Positions 54,606 through 64,000 of a stretch of 64,000 nucleotides of DNA are shown here, piece after piece. This stretch comes from Acanthaster planci (Eukaryota; Echinodermata; Asteroidea; Valvatida; Acanthasteridae). The notes under the pieces were generated by a model. It had not been told where the DNA came from and ran no database searches. It saw nothing but the letters and a program-made list of their open reading frames with translations. Within the stretch, counting starts at the first letter, position 1, and the number at the start of each line of letters is the position of its first letter. Made by a program: the position numbers and the translations under genes. The stretch lies in the NCBI RefSeq assembly GCF_001949145.1, contig NW_019091689.1, positions 60,001 to 124,000 on the forward strand. The letters are read 5' to 3'.

Positions 54606-57600
54606 CTGAAGGAAACGGCAAAGCAAATAAAATATAGTTTACTCTTTAACACAAATTCTGCCATTCATGTTTTTGAAACAAACGTTAAGTCCCAGGATGG
54701 GAAAGTGCATTGGCAGCCCCCTCCCCAAAATGGAAACTTTCAAAAATATTGCCGGTCGGAATACAACTCATAAGCTACTCAAATTAACATCTACAAAAGC
54801 ATTCCTTGGTCACTGACCCTGTTCCTTGTCAACAACTTCAATGCAATACGACCTTAACTTAATCTGATGTTACATTCAACCACGTGAATTAAAAAAAGAC
54901 ACTATATTGGAAATCTAAACTTAAGAATTACAACTGAAGCTGTGCACACGTGAAACTAAAGCCCCGGCCTTCCTGTATGAAACTTTGTCATCTTTTTTGA
55001 TTATTAGTGGTTTATTTCCACATGCTTGTAAGCCAAAAGGTACATTGTTCAGTGGTTATGAGGTTTGAGCCTGATCCTTTCTTAAACAGTTGTACATGCT
55101 AATTCAACTTTGCATGGAATGTAATGAAATGCACAATGAAGTAGCCAAGAAATTCAGCCAAATTATTATTTTGGCCCAGAGCTTGGTCCGGCAGTGGAAC
55201 TTTCCACTGTTTTACTTTCCCTTGAGCATCATTTTCACCTTTTGATGCGATAGCCTTCAGGATAACATGGAGCGCAATGCCAAACAGGCATATCAGCATT
55301 CCGAAAAAGTTTAGCAGGGACATCGTGTCATTGCTGTACTCGGACGCAATGTAGAGAGTGCAGATTTCCTGTAATGGATGAATATAAACATGAAATTCAG
55401 ATGTGAGAACTGAAGTTTCATTTTCTCAAAAACATGCAGTACATATATTTGAGCAAAACCCAAGGGAGATAAAGATGTCGCAGATTCAGTTGAATATGGA
55501 CAAACTGCTCACAAATTCAAAAATTTATTTACAAAATCGAGTATTTCACAACTGTGCATGGGACAGAGATGGCACTTCATAAACCACTCACTTTCAATGG
55601 TAATGATTTGTACAACAAAGAATATTAAAGTTTATTAGAATAAATGCACATTATTTAGCTGGCATATGCCAATATTGCTGCAACTGAATTTTTGCCTATT
55701 GTTAAATTCATTTCTGAATGTTAGTATGTGTACGCAAGCTCAGTCAGGGAATACAATCAGATTTCTTAACTTGCTGCCAAATGGTGAAAATTTGCAAAGT
55801 TTGTATGTAATTCGGAGCTGTTGGCCAGGAAAAAGCTACATTTACATGTAGGACTTCATAACAAGTAAATGGCTCCGAAGCTGAGCCTTTAACTTAAACT
55901 TTAGCTGTTGTCAAATGCTTACTCATCAGAAAGGACTAGGGGGTAACTCAAAGCTCATAGTACATTGCACACAGGCTCAAGTATACTGTTTACAAGTTTC
56001 AGCAAAGAGTTTCTGGACATAAAAAGTGGCTCATGGGGATTCAAAGCGATCAGCTGACATAAACATGTATACATCTAATAAGTTCAACGCAAACGAGTTG
56101 AAAGGGACACCAGACATGTTGAGACATATTCCAGTGAATACATGTATGTCTGATAACTTTGGCAAAAAAATATCAGAACAAATTTGTATTTACAAAAGGA
56201 AATCATTCTTGACTTTTTTTTTCAGAAGGATTTAGATGGACAAGATCTCAACGGGCCTGTGTCTAGTCCCCTTCTTCTCCATGGGCATACAAAATAGGAA
56301 TAAATGAATACTGTTATTGCACAATGGCCTACGCAGCTTTGAATGAAGTCTCTATTAGGTTTCCCTTGCATGACGTATTCCCGGGGGATTTTCAAGATTT
56401 TCCGTTTTCAAAATTCTTCATAAATTCATATCTTCATTTATTGGACATTTACACCCACATAGTGGTCTATAGTGGCTACTCTAATCAGACAGACAACATC
56501 TTTTGACGCCCGAGTATTTCAGCCGGGCCTGCCACCTTGTAAAGACAGCCCAGATTGTGCAGTGTAATGTAATTTTCTTTTGTTCATGAAACTGGCCTAG
56601 TGCACTGCTGGCGTCTTTTCAAATGCGGACCAGATTAGTGTGAAGTGGCATTGTATCGCTTATCCCTGGAGCACTGGAGTGCTATTGTCCCCCGTGGTAA
56701 CACACTCATGTTGAATGCCACAAACAGCGGTGTAATCGTTCAAAAGAGTGACAGATTTCCTCCGCTATGGACAATTGAAAAATTGTTGGCAATTCCCAGC
56801 AGCTCAGTCTTTTGTTCCAAGTATGGTCTTATGTTACAAGGCCAAGCTCCTTTGTCTGATTTCGGACACCCCTGCTTTGCGTATAAAGCCAACGTCTACG
56901 GTACTGGCCACCCTGGCATGAAGTGGTTAAGGCAGCCCTGCTCAATGCAACAAAATTCAGCCTGAGCCAAGTTGTTGATAATAACTCGGCTGAGCAAAAG
57001 AAATTGTCATGGTCGATTCTGTGGTAAAGTGCAATGCACTGGACAAATGTATGCCAGTTTGGGCAATACCAGCTTACAGTGTTTTCTGCCACTTGTTCTA
57101 AATGCTAAATCCAACAGTATTGGCCTCATTTAAAAGTCCACTATCTTGAATAGAAAGAAAGGTAATCCTGAAAAACATTTCTGACGACTGAATACATGTA
57201 CATCTGAGAAAAATGATGACAGGAAAGGCCGAAAATTACAGGCTGTCATCATTGTGCTCTGATGGGTACGGGAGCCACCCAGAGGATGTAATGGAGACGC
57301 CATTTTTCAGGTTTTCGGTTGACAAAGAAACGGCTGACTTTCTGCAATTTGTATTTGGGAGAATGCGAATAGACAATTTGAGGATAAGTGTGAGTGATTA
57401 AGGCAATTTGCGCCTCACAAAAACTACCATTTTACATTGGCACCAAAACTCCAAACACTTCAAAATCTTCGACCTAAATAAAAAACTAGTTGAACAATTC
57501 TAGTTCCCCACGCACAGTGCATCCACCACAAAGAACTTTTGTCAATCATTTCCCCACAATGCACTGTGACAAAGGCCTCTCCATGGCAACCTCTTGGTGG

Positions 57601-60600
57601 CGCAGAGCATTGCCAATTGTTGCTGCAGGGCATTGTCAGTTGCCAATATTATGGATGAGAAGCCATGTCATTTATAAACAGTATATTCAAAGTGAGGGCT
57701 TCACCTCTACTTCATAAATACCTGGGACAATTTGTCTATTCCTGTCGATCGAAACGTGTCATGTGACCTAGTATTAACATTTGATAATGCCTGCTGAGAA
57801 GTGATAATGCTCACTGCATAAATCACAAGACAGTTTAATCGATTCTGATTGGTCAAGAGTTTGTGTGCACGCGAACGCGGAACTCACAAGGTCCACATAA
57901 GGAGATTCTTCTGAACTACTTGCAAGGAATATACCATTAAAGAGACAGGGTGTTCAGGAAAATACAAGTAAAATTCTTGAGCCAAATTCCTTAAAAATTA
58001 TCAGATATTGATTTCCTTTGACTCTGAATAAAACTGTATTTATGCATGGGCATAAATATGTGCTTGGCCCAGGAGACTGAACACTGGTAATGCTCTTGCC
58101 TGTGGCTTGCACATTTTTTGCATCCATTCTCATGAGTCGGTCTTAAGTTAAGACCAACTCATATCCCTCAAGCCCGTATCTATTCCTTTATTATACTAAC
58201 ATAAGTGCTGCCATTTCAGAGTGTTGAGTAAATAAAGTAGATTTGGGCAACATAATCCAAAACAGCCATATCAAGAATAAAGCCCATACCTACATAGAAC
58301 TTTTGACGGCAGCTGCACTGTTATATTCGGATGAACAGTCTCACCTTCAATATCCCTGATATGGAGAGAGTGAGGCTTGACGTTCTCGAAAGCAACAAGT
58401 ATTCCGACATGGCAAGCATGAATGCCAGTACAGCACCGATGACGACCTTAAGCCATGTGTGGAGGAAGACATTAATATCATCAAAGCCTAGGAACAACTT
58501 GGTGGATGATATATGTACACCTGCAAAGACAAAGATGTGAAATAATGTTTTCAAAGTTTGATCTATAGCCAACCTTTCTTGCCATTTTCGTGTAAGACTA
58601 AGTAAAGACACATGAACCCATTTCTTTTGTTATGTTTGTCTATAATCTGGTGAGAAACTTACCTTCTACAAATACAGCAAATGGCATCAGTCCCAGTATC
58701 ATTACAGGCTGGAGGTGGTATATTGTATCAACAGGATTTGAAAGACCTGCAAATAAACAATTTCAAACACATCGAGCATGTAAGATTGTGGCAAGATGTT
58801 AGCCGTGGTCCCATCAAACACTGCATGGAAAAGCCAGGCGACATCAGATAAAACAGAGTTTTAGAGGGGATTCATTTTCAAACTTGTACCAGGATATGAA
58901 CAAACCTGATCTGTGAACAGGCACGAACTGGGGCATCAGAAGCAAAAAGGAACGCTCTAAGCTCAAGAAGACTTAATAACACTTGGCATGAACTTTTTCA
59001 TGACACAGCAGCACTGGGCTTGTATGCTATGGAATGTTGAGATACAGCAAAATCAGACAGCAGGGACATTGCTGCCTTTGACTAATAAATACTCCTTAAT
59101 AGCATACGCCTGATGTAAATACTTGATGTTATCATCATAATAGGCATAATACAATAACATACTCTACAATCAATTCATAGAACTGTCAGTACAAGGCAAA
59201 AATAAAAAAGCAAATTAATACAACAAAGGATTGATTTGACCAGGGCCATTTTCCAATACTTAACTTCGGCTCCATCTCAGGCTTCAACTGTTTTTTTACC
59301 ACCTGACTTTGAAGCTGTAAGCACAGTAATTAGTCTAATAGTGCCACAAAACATCAAATAAGATGCAAGAGAGCAAAAACTTACAGTAATCCAATTTGAT
59401 TTAAACGCTTCAGGCCCACAATCGGGGGTTGGTTTTGGGGACGAAGCCTAAGACAGAGACAAAGTTGAGTATTGGAAAACGGCCTAGGGCTTAACACCAA
59501 TGTTTGACCAAGTTCCTGACCTAGGTACTGACCTAGTTCCTCTTTCTGTGTGAGTATCTGTGCACACGACCACCTCAGCCCACTGATGACTGAAGCTACA
59601 ATGACCAGGACGAATCCCTCCGCATTGAACTGGGTTGACTCGTAGGTAAACATGAAAAGGCCGCCGGCTATGAACAGGACGATGATAATCTGGCAGGCAT
59701 GCTGCGGGCAAAAGATGACAGACAAGATCATTCAGCCATAACACTGCTGAATGCAATGCAAGATGTCACATGAGTACGAGTCTGAACACCTTGGTGTGCC
59801 TTGGGCAGCCAACAATGGCAGATTAATTGCCACTATCAAACCAATCAGAGCTGGTGTTGTTGGACAATGTTAAGTGCTGGGTCCTGCAGTGCCTAACAGG
59901 TTGGCAATTTGATGCCGTGTTGGCTTTAATTAAGAGAGTCCCTACACTGAGAAATCTTTTAACTGTTGTATGTCATTGTGTTGAGAAGCAGTAGTGTGCC
60001 TCCAGCAGACAGGAGGTCCGTGCCCCTGGGTTCCCCCTTCCTATTTAAAATCTATGTACAAGACAACCTATGTACGAGCTACAGCTCACTGGCTTTCAGT
60101 GCAAAAATGTGTGCATCCCTAGATACCCTCCACATTCCCCTAGAAACTTCAACCCAATCACATGGGTTTCTAGCAAACACACTGGGGAGGGATTCACTGA
60201 AGTTACACTGTAAACAGAGGAAAAAGTATGGTGCACTGGAATCCATCGTAGTCAGCCAAACAACCTCTTTTTCTACTGAATCTACGTGAACAGATTTTAA
60301 AACATCTAATTGGGGTATTTAACTTTACTTGAAACATCAAACACAAACATTTAGTCTGGCCTTGGTGATTTATAACCAGATAAGGACATACGCGAGACTA
60401 CTTTGTCTCCTTATGCCCCTTTCAAACAAGTATCCTAAATACTGACTCAGTGATTCCATGTGAAAGTATCCTGGCCTTTTTAAATTCAAATTTTTTCTTG
60501 TGACAACACAATCCGTAGGATACCAAATTAGTTCAAAGTCTCCCCACTTTTTTAAATGCTTTATTTTCACTTGCAGACTGTAACTTGCTCCATGCTACTG

Positions 60601-62765
60601 TAGGACAGTTTTTTTTGTTTTACTGGAAAGAAATGTATGTAGATGTGAACAGCCAATGCAGATGCTTACCGCCCTCTGTAGACCAAACAAAATTGCAAAC
60701 ACGAGGATGAAGATAATTGATGTTGATTTGGACATGGTGTAGAGGGATACTGTGATGTACAGCAGACTCCAGTTGGACAGGCCAATGTCTAGGACACTGC
60801 TGAAACCTGGCAAGTTGAAAAAAACAATCACTTGAATTGATACTGTATGTTTCAAGTGGTGTATACACAACAATATGAATGGCCTTTACTGTGGGGCTTA
60901 TCTTGACCCTAGCCTTGCCAAACACAGTAAGGTTTGTGTGATTTAAACTCAACCTCGGCAGTTGGGTAAAGGTACAGATCACCTTTGGGACCAAGGCTTG
61001 CCGTCACAGTCATCTGAATCATTTGCGCTATTGATATTAAAAAGTTCTGTTTGGTAATGTTTCAAGTGGGCTTCCAGAGTTATAGCTAGGTCAATTGTCA
61101 GCATCTGTCCAAGTATATTTGTGAACAGAGAAGGCCTACACCTGGCTGTACACACAGGACTTGGATGACGCCTTTTCTACAGGCATGACAGGGGGGTGGC
61201 TGATGAGGTGCCATGAAATGCCTTTCCTGTACATAACAAATCTCACACTCCTCCGTTGTGGGATTACATACAAATGTGCAATTAGTATAGTCCTTGGCAT
61301 TTGGATATGTTGACTTTAACACCTCTTTCACTTTCCTAAACAAATTTCTGGATGTGCCGATTGTACCTGTCTCATAATAAAGGTCACAGACAAAAAAAAA
61401 TAAAATTTGGTTCTCTTAACTTGCCTAATCCTCGATTTTATTAGCATTAATGTAAAAAAAATTGTGAAAATTTACTCTAGCCAGTTATTATTCTGCAATT
61501 GGGAAAGTTTCCACTGGATATGTAATATGAAAGGTCACGTTTGCATAATGCATGTATGCATAGGTATTTTATTCATATTAACCATGCTATAGAAGCCCAC
61601 TTGCTCTGTGGAGCGTGACATAAACAGTTACAAATGCTACATGTGTTGGAATATCTACATTTTGTCTACATGTCTATACTCACTGAAAACTTACTAGCGG
61701 ATAACAAATTAATTGCTGATTTGTGAAGTGCAATGCAGACATTTATAGCTATCTTTGCACATTTCATTTGAGACGGCCTATTTGATATTCTCTTTGTTAA
61801 TGACCTTAAGCCATCCAAAGTCCTTTAAAATCCACCAGGTGGATTGAAAGGATTAAATGCTGCCATCAGCTAACTACAAGTAGCATAGCAACTGGCGAAG
61901 GCACAAAAAGGGAAGGGGCGGGGCATGTACCCCCATCGGAGGCACATGCCCCCCCTACCTCACCCCATCCATTTGAAATCTTAAAATGATCACAACCTAT
62001 GCTTAAGGCAGAGTTTATCTGCTTTCAGTGACCCTTTGGGGAAAAACCAGCATGTGCATCCCTGGATTGAATTTCCCACTCAAGACATTTCACACTTTCA
62101 CATTTTGTAAGAACGCAGAAAATTACAGTCACGGAAAAATTACGGTATGATAACAGGCTAATAGGGCCAATGTTGAGGATGATTAACACGTTTCAAAAAG
62201 AGAGAGACTGAGAAAGAGGTTGTGGCTGATGGCTGATACATTTACCATACTTACCGGTGGGTGCTACTCTCTTCATATAAACAGACCAAGGCAAGACAAT
62301 GTTGTTCCTCCCAGTAACACAGGCAAGACACGTGCGCACTACCACTGCAATGATGAACTTGACTGCCAGATGAATGATAGTCACAGACAGTGGAAATTTG
62401 AAACCCTGAAGAAAGAATTAAAAAACGACATGAAATTGTACACAACCCATATTTGGTCACTCTCGGCCACTTTTGATTGACCACTTTTAATAGTCCCAAA
62501 ACACAGCTAGCCTACTCCTCATGAAAACACAAGACATTTTGAGGACTTCCCGTCTGTGAGCTCAGCTCACCTTAAACAGCCACTTGTTATAGAAGGTCAG
62601 ACTGATGGAGCAACTGTAGAAGAACAAGACCAACGCCAATGTCTTGACTGCTGTCAGACAGGTGCCACACCAGGAGGACCGCATCAGCTTGGGTGGGGCG
62701 ATTCTGTACAACGCTGAGTCCACCCGCACCTCCAGCTGACTCTTGCCTCTGGTGTTCTTTCTCAT
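54466..62765 (-). CDS. SLC35C2: SLC35C2-type nucleotide-sugar transporter
   Basis: Eight coding exons: 62765-62571, 62405-62255, 60806-60670, 59701-59533, 58746-58663, 58520-58345, 55368-55239, 54605-54466. They sum to 1182 bases, 393 aa plus stop, close to the 365 aa of human SLC35C2. All junctions are GT-AG and phase-consistent. The ATG is fixed by an in-frame TGA five codons upstream. Family signatures are FYNKWL (TM1), [61 protein letters not shown] and [12 protein letters not shown], with an acidic C-terminal tail ([11 protein letters not shown]). It is a ten-helix drug/metabolite-superfamily transporter of the ER-Golgi; in mammals it supports GDP-fucose-dependent Notch fucosylation. Substrate in this animal is inferred. 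Confidence 0.96.
55239..55368 (-). CDS. SLC35C2 exon 7
   Basis: The acceptor is catccattacag. It encodes [20 protein letters not shown] then [22 protein letters not shown]10. I place the donor at TCAAAAG|gtgaaa (after 55239, phase 1) because this joins exon 8 in frame and restores the acidic tail. The frame also stays open to 55099, a possible intron-retention C-terminus. Confidence 0.9.
55369..58344. other. SLC35C2 intron 6
   Basis: About 3 kb, the largest intron of the gene. Apart from dispersed repeat A copy 2 nothing is recognised; a 62-codon frame at 57213-57401 lacks similarity and splice support. Confidence 0.6.
56378..56931 (+). repeat. Dispersed repeat family A, copy 2 (inside SLC35C2 intron 6)
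   Basis: Matches 52066-52594 end to end in the same orientation, including agcccagattgtgcagtgta, tcagtcttttgttccaagta and a shared end gaagtggttaa. Divergence is roughly 20-25% by eye, so these are old copies. Confidence 0.85.
58345..58520 (-). CDS. SLC35C2 exon 6
   Basis: The acceptor is tctttgcag and the donor is TTGAAG|gtgaga. It encodes [14 protein letters not shown], then [20 protein letters not shown], then [15 protein letters not shown], the most conserved stretch of the family (TM8-TM9 junction). Confidence 0.96.
58663..58746 (-). CDS. SLC35C2 exon 5
   Basis: 84-base exon with acceptor tttatttgcag and donor GAAG|gtaagt. It encodes [20 protein letters not shown], matching the conserved NP.DT..HLQP motif before TM7. 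Confidence 0.95.
59437..59492. repeat. Dispersed fragment shared with 36364-36420
   Basis: ggggacgaagcctaagac and agagacaaagttgagtattg, then gaaaacgg, lie about 40 bases past the exon 4 donor in SLC35C2 intron 4. Here no GTCT array is attached. Confidence 0.5.
59533..59701 (-). CDS. SLC35C2 exon 4
   Basis: The acceptor is cttttgcccgcag and the donor is CTAG|gtcagt. It encodes [40 protein letters not shown] and [18 protein letters not shown]5 and TM6 with the STQFN and RW...Q motifs. Confidence 0.96.
59981..60135. repeat. Degraded MITE-like fragment
   Basis: Contains gcccctgggttcccccttcc, tatttaaaatc, ggctttcagtg and tgtgtgcatccctag. Related to 61893-62070 and, more distantly, to the AGTGGCGTAAC elements. 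No intact termini. Confidence 0.45.
60670..60806 (-). CDS. SLC35C2 exon 3
   Basis: The acceptor is caacttgccag and the donor is GGGCG|gtaagc. It encodes [20 protein letters not shown] then [22 protein letters not shown]3 and TM4 with the LSNWS and YTM.KS motifs characteristic of SLC35C proteins. Confidence 0.96.
61098..61394 (-). pseudogene. Orphan Cys-rich open frame in SLC35C2 intron 2
   Basis: Continuous frame reading [16 protein letters not shown], then [20 protein letters not shown], then [10 protein letters not shown], ending TGA. Eleven cysteines, several as C-x2-C or C-x3-C pairs, suggest a zinc-binding or disulfide-rich fragment. Not part of SLC35C2. It has no clear ATG; it may be a transposon relic, a nested exon or chance. 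I do not recognise it. Confidence 0.3.
61893..62070. repeat. Degraded MITE-like fragment
   Basis: Contains ggcacatgccccccctacc, ccatttgaaatcttaaaatg, ctttcagtg and atgtgcatccctggattg, shared in order with 59981-60135. Both lie in SLC35C2 introns. Confidence 0.45.
62255..62405 (-). CDS. SLC35C2 exon 2
   Basis: The acceptor is aattctttcttcag and the donor is CACCG|gtaagt. It reads [20 protein letters not shown] (TM2) then [14 protein letters not shown], conserved across the C subfamily. Confidence 0.95.
62571..62765 (-). CDS. SLC35C2 exon 1
   Basis: ATG at 62763-62765, preceded in frame by a TGA five codons upstream, which fixes the start unless a 5' intron intervenes. A cytoplasmic N-terminus of about 40 residues is rich in basic residues. 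TM1 follows ([20 protein letters not shown]) and the exon ends LFK|gtgagc in phase 0. Confidence 0.92.
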
Positions 62766-64000
62766 GTTGGATACGGATCAAAGAGGCTGCATCGGATAGA
62801 ACGTAATATTCATGTCAACAAGCTGCAAGTACACGATTCATAATTGTTATCACACTTCACAGTTCATTTAAAAAAAAAAAGTAGATCCCACTGAGAAGTT
62901 TTATCCGAGTTAAGCCACACCCAAATTAAAAACATCAAAATTAACAAAATATGAAATTTGACAATATCCATTGATTTCTGCTGTCAGTAAGGGTCCAAAT
63001 CCTCAGATCAACTGTAACATCTACTTAGTTCCTGATGAAAAAGTGTTGTCTTTGTCTCATATTTGGGGGGAACATAATTTGCAAACTGTACTTCTCCCAT
63101 TTCATTGATGCATCAACCTCTGACGTTAATCTCATGCAAGTAAGTACAAATCATATCTCTATCATTTTGTTATCATCTGCAGACAGTAGACCATTTAGAT
63201 CAAGGTGAGCATAGAATTGGAAGCAAGCTGAAGAGTTCTTTAGCAGTGATCCTTCTGTGAGCTACAGCAGGCCCCGGCCTGTAGGATCCAACCTCACAGA
63301 CTGGCTAATGTAAGTACAATTTACCTCAGCAGTAATTGTAACATTGCATTTTTGATTTGTGATCTAGCATATAGGGCAATGTCATGGTGTGACTAGCAGT
63401 ATAAAACTCCATCTAACATTGTCTAGCATCTACATCTTACATCCAGCATCAGAGGTCAAAATGGGTGCTTGCACTTGCAAGTTAAATTGAAAGTAAATTA
63501 CAATATGGGATTATCTGTGACAAAGGAATGGCTTAGTGACACTTTACAAAATACTGAAGTTACATGTAGCTACAGTGTAGATGACTTGCATGACTGCACT
63601 TGAAGCTGTGACATGTTCATGATTTTGTGGGGACCAACCCTGTTGAATCGGGAGGTGCCGGTACGGTGGTAGGCCCTAGGGCTCATGTGAGGATTTACAT
63701 GTACAACTCCGTCGTAGCTACATGCAACCATGGAGCTATCCTCCATGATGTAACTGTCACAGGTGTAGTGTGAGCACGGTCAGTCATTCATGTCAGTTTA
63801 ACTCGACACGGCATTGGCAACTAAAAACAAGGTTTAAAGTACATACTAATAAAGTGTGCATAACCTCAACATGCTCAAGTTAATAAACCAAAGGCATCTC
63901 GAAACGAAAACTGCATTCCGAAATGCGATTACTGTCGCACAATATCGTTCAGAGTTTCGGCGTTTACAGGTGTCATGATGGGTGTATTATTGAAAACAGT
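62766..64000. other. SLC35C2 5' flank
   Basis: No TATA or initiator could be assigned and no 5' UTR exon was found. At the right edge, gcgtttacag at 63971 followed by gtgtcATGATGG could open a + strand exon of another gene, but only about 20 bases of frame remain. Confidence 0.3.

Noticed and set aside
55099-55238. Exon 7 read-through as the normal SLC35C2 C-terminus.
   Set aside because: Splicing to 54605 restores the family's acidic tail in frame; read-through is less likely.
57213-57401. 62-codon frame in SLC35C2 intron 6.
   Set aside because: No similarity and not needed by the transporter, whose exons join without it.

Overview
This window is nuclear DNA of a marine deuterostome invertebrate, most likely an echinoderm and possibly a sea star. 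The evidence is vertebrate-like intron-split genes with standard GT-AG junctions, abundant short non-autonomous transposons and tRNA-derived SINEs, and strong over-use of the palindromes TACATGTA and TAGGCCTA. The species assignment is inference. Three runs of N (1658-2524, 36254-36274, 47368-47890) are assembly gaps and do not interrupt recognised exons.

Layout, left to right. (1) 1464-7382, + strand: the 3' half of an adhesion GPCR, from TM4 to the stop codon, in six exons; one of its introns needs a rare GC-AG splice pair. (2) 13502-15094, - strand: a two-exon gene for a small secreted-looking precursor with a hydrophobic leader, one cysteine pair and five dibasic sites. I do not recognise it, and it is the best candidate for something new. 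(3) 22368-27444, - strand: a Pax gene with a near-complete paired domain in one exon and a C-terminal exon, most like the Pox-neuro class. (4) 27.5-41.5 kb: gene-poor, repeat-rich DNA holding a SINE, a MITE, two fold-back elements, a duplicated dispersed repeat, a GTCT microsatellite and a 23-bp minisatellite. (5) 41542-49153, + strand: an N4BP1/KHNYN-type gene with KH-like, UBA-like, SIM-like, Gln-rich coiled-coil, NYN (PIN-like) RNase and CoCUN segments. (6) 54466-62765, - strand: a complete eight-exon SLC35C2-type nucleotide-sugar transporter gene, 393 aa by my splicing, convergent with gene 5.

The genes are not an operon and share no pathway that I can show. The adhesion GPCR and the secreted precursor are cell-signalling genes, Pax is a developmental regulator, the N4BP1-type protein is a probable mRNA-degrading immune/ubiquitin factor, and SLC35C2 belongs to Golgi fucosylation. 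Exon borders were deduced by hand from splice motifs, reading-frame phase and family similarity; no alignment, transcript or database search was run.
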